Shown one piece after another: positions 22,497 through 30,084 of a stretch of 64,000 nt of DNA (position 1 is its first letter; each line of letters begins with the position of its first letter). The stretch covers positions 955,791 through 1,019,790 of the forward strand of contig JAMWFC010000073.1 in NCBI GenBank assembly GCA_027475525.1. The letters are read 5' to 3'. Position numbers and translations under genes: made by a program. The notes under the pieces are model-generated. The model made no database searches. It worked only from the letters and a program-made list of their open reading frames with translations, and was not told where the DNA came from. Source of the DNA: Macrolepiota albuminosa (taxonomy: Eukaryota; Basidiomycota; Agaricomycetes; Agaricales; Agaricaceae).

Positions 22497-22646
22497 CTTT
22501 TTTGAACCTTTCGGGTTCAATTCTGATACTACGGACAAAGACTACGGGTCTAGACTGATAGCCTAGACTGTGATTGCATCGAACAGTGTATCAACTTCTT
22601 TGACGCACGCTTCCGGGTAAAACGAGACGTAGCAACACTTGATTGG
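22497..22646 (+). promoter_or_regulatory. leader between 5' LTR and gag, with hairpin instead of an obvious primer site
   Basis: A tRNA primer-binding site normally starts TGG just after the LTR; none is seen. Instead the first bases are CTTTT followed by a perfect 7-bp hairpin, TTGAACC-N5-GGTTCAA (22502-22520). GGGTTCAA resembles a tRNA T-arm. A second inverted repeat, GTCTAG-N9-CTAGAC, follows near 22550-22570. Possible readings are self-priming, as in Tf1-like elements, or a priming tRNA fragment used internally; I did not find a matching self-complementary stretch in the LTR. Confidence 0.5.
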
Positions 22647-25600
22647 ATGGAGACCAATCAATCTACTGAACCGACACGCGATGGTGAGACCATCGACCAG
22701 TCGTTGGCATATCCTCAATCTGCGGTGACTGACCCGGGTCATCCTGGGTCAGAATATACAGAGGCCGAGCCCTCCCGGCAGCCTCAGGGAATGCCAGGAG
22801 GGACGCAATGGAGTGAAGTACGGCCGACAGCTGCTCCAAGCGGTGCAGCGAGACCAGGAGCATTTGTGGAAGACCTGGAACAGCAGGTCGGCAGGGAGCA
22901 TGAATCTCCCATGCAGACTGGGAGGTCAGGGCGGCAATCCCAGAGCAGGAGTAGTGCTCAGGGACATACCGAAGGTCGCAGACCTTCGTCGTACTTTTTG
23001 GGGAAGATGCCGAGGCAAGAGGCGGGCAGTTGGAGAGTTCCAACTGAATCCACTCCCATGACGCAACGTCAGCAGGGATCCGGAGTGCCACAGGAAACGA
23101 CAATGCCTGAGCAAAGGACGCCGGCAGTACACTGGGAAGACGAAACATCCGATGACGAAGAGAGTGGACGGAGTGAGTCCACCCTGCAGGTTCAGTGTGC
23201 TATGTTATGGAAGAGATATCCTAGCATTACAAAGGATACCACGCGTGCTCGACTAGGACTGTATGTACTGAAACACATACGGTTGATACAGGCTAGAGGT
23301 GAAACTGTACCTCAGTTGAATACTGTTGAATACATTACATTGTACGTTCAGATTCTTGAGCTGGAAGCCCAAGCATATATGTATCGCAAGGCAAATCGAG
23401 GATCAGCTGCCTCGACTCCAGAGGGGGCAAACTTGATTCCGAATATACCCCCGGTGGCAAAACCAGAGTTGTCTCCCCATCTGGAAGAGGCAATAAGCAA
23501 TATATATGCGCCCCAGCAAGCGGGAGAGTCTGACGAGCAGTTTGCTGCCAGGTTCGCTGCAGCACAAAGACAGAATGTATTCAGAGGTCAACGAAGGAGA
23601 CCTCTGTCGACGACGGAATCGGTGTCTACCATACCTGTGGTAGATAGTAACCTACCCGAAGCGGTGGAGCCAAGACACCCTCCCACAAAACAGGAATCAG
23701 TGGAGAATGTTCCACTGATGAATCAAGTGCCGTTGGCTGATAAGTTCGCAGAAAGAGTAGCTTATCAGCGCATGCGAAACCAAGACCTGAAGCGCCAGGG
23801 ACACTCCTGGATAGATGACCAGGGAATTGTCTTCGATGGGATAACTCCCATCGATGAGATGAGAAGGCAATATGTCCAACGGACACGACAGCCTGACACC
23901 AGGAGAGGGGAACCGCCCATGGCGGATCCGAGTCGAGCCCCTGGGAAGCAGGTGATAGAAGAGCTAGGGGGACAGGAGAGCCCACTGCAGTGGAATGGTA
24001 CCGAGAAAGTGCACTATACAGGTCACCGACCTGTACGAGCATTCTCTGTGGTACCTCCAGCGGAAGGTAGAAATAAGACGCCTGGAATAACTGAGGCAAC
24101 AAAGGTGTATACTGAAAATATGCACCAGCGCCTCAGTAGTATAATCGACGATGCGGTAGGCGTAGCATTGCGCCTTCCCAAAGGTATCAAGCCACGTAAG
24201 GCGGAATCGAAACACATTCTCCCGTACAGAGGGGAGTCCAAGTTCAGCGACTTGGAAAATTGGACGATGGATGTGTGCAACCATCTGGCAGCATGCCAGT
24301 ATGGAGGGGATTGTCTGGATCGAGAACGTGTATTCGTCCTCCCGGAGTTCTTGGACGGACCAGCCAAAGCCTGGTTCCGTCACCATGTCTTGCACTACAA
24401 TCGTGCACGACAGCAATGGACGTTTAAGGATGTAATCCTTGAATTGTATAACCGGTTTGTTAGTGCATCCACCATGCAGGATGCTCGGGAGGCGTTCATT
24501 GCAACCTCCTACACTGAACGGTTAGGTGTTCAAGGTTTCTATGACACCTTGATAGACCACGCGCAAAATATGTCAATTTACCCAGATAACTGGGTAATGA
24601 TTGATACCTTTCTGCGGGGGATACCTGATGCAATGAGAGAGTCTCTCATTTGTGATGACGGACTATCACCCGAAGTAAATACCGTCGAGGAATTCGTAGC
24701 GCATGCATTGCGCTACGAGCAAGCCCACAAAATAGCGCGACACTTTGGGCTACATAGCTCAAAGGTTCGATCGGCGAACAAGGCCGAGCCTCGGAAGGTA
24801 GGTACCTTCTGGGCTCGTCGAAAGGAGATGGTGGGCAATACGAACCCGAGGCTCGTGGTAAGAGCAGCACCTCGGCAAGACCGACGCTTCCGGAGCGACC
24901 GGCCGGGGGACCGTAGGGATGCACCGGCACAGGATGCTCAGAGAGGTCCGCGCCGAGAGGGTGTTCGACCGCATCAGGCTGCTGGTGAGGCCAAATTGCC
25001 GACACCGACTGGGCCACCGAAGTATGAAGCAGCTTGCCCTTTTGTGGCGAGTAAGTGCTTCAAATGTGGTCAGCCTGGGCATTTTGCGAATGCATGCCCA
25101 GTGGGTGGTGGAAGGCCTATGGGTAAGCCACGTGCCTATGTGCGGGCGGCCCACACTGCTATCCCGGATGCTGAAGGGATAGACTCCGGGAATGAACCTG
25201 ATGTGGAAGACGATGAGGTGGAGAACCTCATACATGATGCACCAGAGGACGAAAACGCCTCTGTGGTGGAGGAGTTGTCGGATGATGAATACGTGGAAGT
25301 TGACGTATACGACAACGATTATTACGCCCGGGAGTCAGACTCAGAGTTCATGGGAGCTCTGACGGACTACCCGGCCAGCGCATTAGACCGGCCAGTTGGA
25401 GCAGCCAATGTTAAGGTGTATAAGGTACACCTTCGCAAGGCTCCAGAAAAGCTGGTGAGACCGGTGTTGAAGCGCGAGGACAAGGAGTGCCTGGCGTCGT
25501 ACGTTGAGGTGAATGGCCACAAGGCATGGACATTGTGGGATTCAGGTAGTACGACTACTGGGGTGACACCCCAGTTTTGCCAAGTGCACGATATTTCTGT

Positions 25601-25922
25601 CAGTGAGTTGAAGGAGCCACTACTCCTTCAATTGGGTACTGTGGGCAGCCGAGCTGCGGTACAGTTTGGTACGCAGGCAAGTATCGCCTGTGCGAAGTCG
25701 AGGACGAAAGAGTACCTTGACATGGCGAACTTTGACCGGTACGACATGATTATCGGCACGCCGTATATGAGGAAGCACAACGTAATGCTGAACTTCAGGA
25801 AGAATGAGATAGTGGTAGACGGTACCACCATTCCTGCAGTGCGAGTGACCGTGGATAATGGCGATGGACGACTCCATCGACACCGCGCCACGGAGAAGAA
25901 GGTGCTAGTCAGGCGACACTGA
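22647..25922 (+). CDS. Gag with zinc knuckle and aspartic protease (retrotransposon)
   Basis: This 1091-aa frame begins at the first ATG after the leader. Residues 1-500 are polar and probably disordered; about 520-700 is a capsid-like helical region (FSDLENWTMDVCNHL, FLDGPAKAWFRHHVL, LICDDGLSPEVNTVEEFVAHALRYEQ). A CCHC knuckle CFKCGQPGHFANACP sits near residue 803 and binds RNA. After an acidic linker comes a retropepsin domain with catalytic LWDSGSTT (Asp near 965) and YDMIIGTPYMRKHNV. The frame ends at a TGA (25920-25922) and pol continues in the same frame, so the product is Gag-protease plus a readthrough Gag-Pol. At 1091 aa it is long for a gypsy gag. Confidence 0.93.
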   Translation: METNQSTEPTRDGETIDQSLAYPQSAVTDPGHPGSEYTEAEPSRQPQGMPGGTQWSEVRPTAAPSGAARPGAFVEDLEQQVGREHESPMQTGRSGRQSQSRSSAQGHTEGRRPSSYFLGKMPRQEAGSWRVPTESTPMTQRQQGSGVPQETTMPEQRTPAVHWEDETSDDEESGRSESTLQVQCAMLWKRYPSITKDTTRARLGLYVLKHIRLIQARGETVPQLNTVEYITLYVQILELEAQAYMYRKANRGSAASTPEGANLIPNIPPVAKPELSPHLEEAISNIYAPQQAGESDEQFAARFAAAQRQNVFRGQRRRPLSTTESVSTIPVVDSNLPEAVEPRHPPTKQESVENVPLMNQVPLADKFAERVAYQRMRNQDLKRQGHSWIDDQGIVFDGITPIDEMRRQYVQRTRQPDTRRGEPPMADPSRAPGKQVIEELGGQESPLQWNGTEKVHYTGHRPVRAFSVVPPAEGRNKTPGITEATKVYTENMHQRLSSIIDDAVGVALRLPKGIKPRKAESKHILPYRGESKFSDLENWTMDVCNHLAACQYGGDCLDRERVFVLPEFLDGPAKAWFRHHVLHYNRARQQWTFKDVILELYNRFVSASTMQDAREAFIATSYTERLGVQGFYDTLIDHAQNMSIYPDNWVMIDTFLRGIPDAMRESLICDDGLSPEVNTVEEFVAHALRYEQAHKIARHFGLHSSKVRSANKAEPRKVGTFWARRKEMVGNTNPRLVVRAAPRQDRRFRSDRPGDRRDAPAQDAQRGPRREGVRPHQAAGEAKLPTPTGPPKYEAACPFVASKCFKCGQPGHFANACPVGGGRPMGKPRAYVRAAHTAIPDAEGIDSGNEPDVEDDEVENLIHDAPEDENASVVEELSDDEYVEVDVYDNDYYARESDSEFMGALTDYPASALDRPVGAANVKVYKVHLRKAPEKLVRPVLKREDKECLASYVEVNGHKAWTLWDSGSTTTGVTPQFCQVHDISVSELKEPLLLQLGTVGSRAAVQFGTQASIACAKSRTKEYLDMANFDRYDMIIGTPYMRKHNVMLNFRKNEIVVDGTTIPAVRVTVDNGDGRLHRHRATEKKVLVRRH

Positions 25923-25926
25923 CTAG
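25905..25926 (+). promoter_or_regulatory. UGA-CUA-G readthrough site inside a hairpin, gag-pol junction
   Basis: The gag stop TGA (25920-25922) is followed by CTAG. UGA CUA is a well-characterised leaky-stop context, used by several plant and animal RNA viruses and some cellular genes. The frame stays open through the stop into pol, with no other stop from 22647 to 29856. The stop lies in the 3' arm of a perfect inverted repeat, CTAGTCAG-N6-CTGACTAG; a second perfect repeat, GCAAGCTC-N4-GAGCTTGC, lies 46 bases further on (25973-25992). Readthrough is inferred, not shown. Confidence 0.8.
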
Positions 25927-25982
25927 ACGGAGGCAAGAAATCGCCTACGGTTGAGGACGGAGAGGATGAGGAGCAAGCTCGT

Positions 25983-28900
25983 GTGAGCTTGCCCATGGAT
26001 GCTCCAGCAGTGTTGATGCTGGAAAGCGAAGCTGTAGAGTACGAACGTACTCTGAAGAGGGGGGAGAGCCCCGAGGTGAAGGAAATGAAGTGCGAAAAGC
26101 AGAGTAAGCCTGAGGACAAGTGGCCTCAGCATGCGGCAAGCACAGAGTGCCAGCCGACGTCGTCGCGAGTGAAGGTCGAGGACTTGATAACGGATGACGA
26201 CGACCGAGGACTGATGGAGGATGAGGCGTCCTCCACACATACCAATCGGTCAATTTGGGATCGACCAGTACCTCATCCCACATTTGAATGGGCGTTTGAT
26301 CCACGAATGCCTGCTGAGTGGAATGAGTTAGTGGCGTCGATGTATGCGTGGAATGGACCACGATGGACGGCGAAGGAGGAGTCGTATCGTCAGGCTAGTG
26401 ACGACGAGATATCGCCGCCGAGTGAGGTGTTCTTCGACGGACTGTCTGTGACGTCGCGAAGAAGCAAGAAGGAAGTTCCTGTGCGACTGCACACGCCGGA
26501 TGACAGTGAGATGAGGATAACTGCCCTCAGAGAAAAGTATGGCCGCCCAGCCGTACAAGCAAAGCTGTCCGGGCGTCCACGCAAGGATGTGGACCGGAAA
26601 GGCAAAGGTAAAACCAGTGGTTTTACGAAGGAGGACATTCCGGACCTACGATTGCAGTGGCAGCAGGAATTTGGGGATATCCTGAACGGAACCAAGGAGG
26701 AATTACCTCCTTGGCGTGAGGTCAACCATGAAATCAACCTTATTGATGAGAATAAGGTGTATAAATATCATTTGCCTCGATGTCCAATGGCGCTGCAGCA
26801 GCAGCTCCGGGACAAGACCAATCGGTACCTGAGAGCCCACTGGTGGGAGGCCCAACCAGCCTCCCAAGCTGCACCGCTATTGTGCATTCCGAAGAAAGAT
26901 GGTACATTGAGGACAGCGTTGGATGCACGCCAACGCAATGACAACACCGTAAAGGACGTGACGCCACTTCCGGATCAGGAGGTGATTCGAGAAGACGTGG
27001 CAAGAGCAAAGTTCAGGTCGAAGATTGACCTGACAGATGCGTATGAGCAAGTGAGAATTCGCTTGTCTGATATTCCAAAGACGGTGTTCTCGTCAATCAC
27101 GGGAACATATGTGAGCAACATTATGCAGATAGGAGATTGCAATGCCCCTGCAACCTTTCAGAGGTTGATGACCTCCATCTTCCGGGATGTTATCGGGAGG
27201 TTCGTCCATATATATTTGGACGACATATTCATATACTCCGATTCAATTGAAGAACACGAAGAGCATCTTCGTGTCATTTTCGAGCGATTGAGGTCTAACT
27301 TGCTATACCTCAAGTGGAAGAAATGCGAACTATATGCCGAGACAGTGGATTGCCTCGGACACAAGATTGATAGTCAGGGTATTCACCCTGACCAGGACAA
27401 AATCGATCGCATACGCGAATGGCGTGTGCCTCGTAACTATAATGATGTGCAAAGATTCGTGGGACTAGTGAACTATATCGGCAATTGTCTGCCGGATATA
27501 ACAGCATATACTGGACCGTTGATGTCAATTACTCAGAACGGAGCCCCATTTATATGGAGACCTATACATCAACGATGCTTTGAGATGATCAAGAGGATCT
27601 GCTCAAAGACACCAGTCATTCGCCCCATAGATCCCCGACGTGATGAGCCGATTTGGCTCATCTGTGATGCCTCAAAGACCGGAGTAGGTGCAATGTATGG
27701 CCAGGGAAGCTCATGGCAGAATTGTCGGCCTGCAGGGTTCATGTCGAGGAAGTTTACCTCGGCCCAACAGAATTATGCGGTCCACGAGCTTGAAACGCTG
27801 GCGATACTTGAGGCACTCCTTAAGTGGGAAGATAAATTGATGGGATATAAGATCCACATCATTACCGACCATAAAGCACTTGAGTTCTTCAAGACTCAAG
27901 CAACGTTGTCCCCCCGGCAGCGCCGGTGGATTGACTATATGTCTCGCTACAACTTTGACATCACATATGTCAAAGGCAAACTGAACAAGGTGGCGGACTG
28001 TCTCTCGAGGTATTTCGAGAGCGATAGAGCAGGAGAACACCATGATACGCATGAATATGTCGATGCGGATATTCGTATTGATCCTCAGGGCGATGATCTG
28101 CCGTATCATCGCTACAAAGAGGTGAAAGAGCATGTGGTCGAGCTTCGGGCTATGCAAGCTACCGAACTGCGACGCAGTCGACGACTGCAAGAGCGGCAAG
28201 AGGGCCGCGACATAGAGGCTGAGCAACTAGAGCAGGCTCAGCAAAAAGAGGCGACACAGCCACACCACAGTGAGACTGGAAGCAGTCGTGGACCGGATAG
28301 CCACAACATGACGCTCGCTGACGCGTTATCGCCTACAGGAGAGTATCGTAACCTTCCTGTCCCTCAAACCGATGAGTACCTCCAGAAGGTGATGAGGGGC
28401 TATAGACGCGATGCGTTCTACACGGAAATCCGGCAGAACGCAGACGCCCATCCACGCTTCAGCGTGGATGAGAAAGGACTAGTCCGGATAACAAATGTTC
28501 GAGGACACGACGTGGTGTGCTTACCACGCGACCGAGCACTGCTCACTAAGGTTGTCACCCAAGCTCATGAGGTTGTTGGTCACTTTGGAACCAACAAAAC
28601 ACTAGAATACCTGAGGCAGTGGTACTGGTGGCCTCAGATGCAGAAAGAAGTGATGCAGTTCTGCCAGACCTGCGAGGCCTGCCAGCGGTCGAAGACCAGC
28701 AATAGGAAGCCAGCAGGGAAGTTGCATTCCCTGCCCATCCCGACGAAGCCGTGGGACTCCATTGGAATGGACTTTGTCGGTCCATTCCCCGAATCCAAAG
28801 GGTATAACTACCTTTGGGTGGTCATCTGCCGAATGACTAGTATGGTGCACTTGATACCAGTGCACACAACCATTACGGCGTCCGCGTTATCATGGATATA

Positions 28901-29858
28901 CCTAAAGGAGATTGTAAGGCTACATGGCCTTCCAAGCTCGATTGTGAGCGATCGAGACACCAAGTTTACATCTCACTGGTGGCGAGAACTTCACAAGCTC
29001 CTGGGAGCTAAATTGCTCATGTCTACTTCGTTCCATCCGCAGACGGATGGACAGACAGAGCGCGCGAATAGAAGTATTGCCCAGATATTTCGTACGGTGG
29101 TCCGACCGGACCAACGTGACTGGGTGGATAGGATACCGCTGACTGAGTTCGCGATCAACGCAAGTGTGTCTGAGACCACAAAATATGCGCCGTTCGAGCT
29201 CAACGGAGGGTACATGCCATCCATGCTGCGCGAACTAAAAGCGGACGGAGTCGTGCACAAAGGGGTAAAGGACTTTGCACAGCAAGCATTGGCGAATTTA
29301 GCCAATGCACACGACGCTATCATTGCCGCACGTGTCATACAGGCACGACATGCGAATGATAGGCGGAGTGAGGAACCAGAACTAACGCCGGGGACGTTAG
29401 TGTACTTGTCGACGGAAAACTTGAATCTTCCGAAAGGAAGAGCGAGAAAGCTGTGTCCAAAGTTTATTGGACCATATAGAGTCTTGGTCGCTGAACCAAG
29501 CACGTCGAACTATGTTCTGGAGCTGCCTGCAGCTCTACAAGCACGTCGGATTGTGCCTAAGTTTCACGTATCGTTACTTAGGCGATATAATGCAAACGAT
29601 GATGCTATGTTCCCTAATCGGGTGACGCCCGAGCCATATGATTTCGGTGCCAGTGACGAACAAGAATGGTTCGTCGAGGACATACTGGGCCATCGGTGGC
29701 AGGAAGGAGCGCACCTCAAATTTGAGGTGCGATGGAGTGCAGGTGATACGACATGGGAGTCGTACCACACATGTGCCAAGTTGGCAGCGCTGGATCGGTA
29801 CTTAGAGCTGCAGGGTGTGAAGCGCCCAAATCAGCTTGCTAAGCGCTCACGTGCTTAG
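25983..29858 (+). CDS. Pol: RT, RNase H, integrase and chromodomain (retrotransposon)
   Basis: Coordinates start at the first ATG, but the frame is open back to the gag UGA at 25920, so translation by readthrough from gag is more likely. RT: LCIPKKDGTLRTALDARQRN, then the catalytic YLDDIFIYSD near residue 410. RNase H: ICDASKTGVGAMYG, ELETLAILEALLKW, IITDHKALEFF. Integrase: HFGTNKT...CQTCEACQRSK zinc site, then the DDE core with Asp in MDFVGPFP, Asp in VSDRDTKF and Glu in TDGQTERANRS. The C-terminus has VEDILGHRW...FEVRWSAGDTTWES, a chromodomain. All catalytic residues are present. Length and order are those of Ty3/gypsy chromoviruses. Confidence 0.95.
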   Translation: MSLPMDAPAVLMLESEAVEYERTLKRGESPEVKEMKCEKQSKPEDKWPQHAASTECQPTSSRVKVEDLITDDDDRGLMEDEASSTHTNRSIWDRPVPHPTFEWAFDPRMPAEWNELVASMYAWNGPRWTAKEESYRQASDDEISPPSEVFFDGLSVTSRRSKKEVPVRLHTPDDSEMRITALREKYGRPAVQAKLSGRPRKDVDRKGKGKTSGFTKEDIPDLRLQWQQEFGDILNGTKEELPPWREVNHEINLIDENKVYKYHLPRCPMALQQQLRDKTNRYLRAHWWEAQPASQAAPLLCIPKKDGTLRTALDARQRNDNTVKDVTPLPDQEVIREDVARAKFRSKIDLTDAYEQVRIRLSDIPKTVFSSITGTYVSNIMQIGDCNAPATFQRLMTSIFRDVIGRFVHIYLDDIFIYSDSIEEHEEHLRVIFERLRSNLLYLKWKKCELYAETVDCLGHKIDSQGIHPDQDKIDRIREWRVPRNYNDVQRFVGLVNYIGNCLPDITAYTGPLMSITQNGAPFIWRPIHQRCFEMIKRICSKTPVIRPIDPRRDEPIWLICDASKTGVGAMYGQGSSWQNCRPAGFMSRKFTSAQQNYAVHELETLAILEALLKWEDKLMGYKIHIITDHKALEFFKTQATLSPRQRRWIDYMSRYNFDITYVKGKLNKVADCLSRYFESDRAGEHHDTHEYVDADIRIDPQGDDLPYHRYKEVKEHVVELRAMQATELRRSRRLQERQEGRDIEAEQLEQAQQKEATQPHHSETGSSRGPDSHNMTLADALSPTGEYRNLPVPQTDEYLQKVMRGYRRDAFYTEIRQNADAHPRFSVDEKGLVRITNVRGHDVVCLPRDRALLTKVVTQAHEVVGHFGTNKTLEYLRQWYWWPQMQKEVMQFCQTCEACQRSKTSNRKPAGKLHSLPIPTKPWDSIGMDFVGPFPESKGYNYLWVVICRMTSMVHLIPVHTTITASALSWIYLKEIVRLHGLPSSIVSDRDTKFTSHWWRELHKLLGAKLLMSTSFHPQTDGQTERANRSIAQIFRTVVRPDQRDWVDRIPLTEFAINASVSETTKYAPFELNGGYMPSMLRELKADGVVHKGVKDFAQQALANLANAHDAIIAARVIQARHANDRRSEEPELTPGTLVYLSTENLNLPKGRARKLCPKFIGPYRVLVAEPSTSNYVLELPAALQARRIVPKFHVSLLRRYNANDDAMFPNRVTPEPYDFGASDEQEWFVEDILGHRWQEGAHLKFEVRWSAGDTTWESYHTCAKLAALDRYLELQGVKRPNQLAKRSRA

Positions 29859-30084
29859 ATTGATGGCAGTGATAAGATGCCGGATCAATCGGATTTCGGA
29901 TCAACTGAGTATCTGATCCGGACCGGATCACGGTTGTTCCGGATGGATAAGATAGAGATTGATCTATCTGATGAGATAGCGTGGAATTTGATGCGGAGTT
30001 GGCGTCGGATCAGGTTATGTAACCTGATGATGGGGGATTTAGTGTGTTTTTTCCCACCGACACGTCGACATTTTTTTTATTACC
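29859..30084 (+). other. spacer between pol and ORF3
   Basis: This 226-base spacer holds repeated CGGATCA words and two strong inverted repeats: TGATCCG-N3-CGGATCA (29914-29930) and ATCAGGTTA-N2-TAACCTGAT (30009-30028). A run of eight T lies at 30071-30078 just before the ORF3 ATG. I see no AG acceptor at the ORF3 start, so a spliced subgenomic message is not obvious from sequence; an internal promoter or internal initiation is equally possible. Confidence 0.6.

Noticed and set aside
22441..22520. tRNA gene near GGGTTCAA
   Set aside because: Only the T-arm-like hairpin is present; there is no acceptor, D or anticodon arm at the right spacing.
25983..29858. Pol as an independent gene starting at the first ATG
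   Set aside because: The frame is open back to the gag UGA with a strong readthrough context, so separate initiation is less likely; the ATG is used only as a coordinate.
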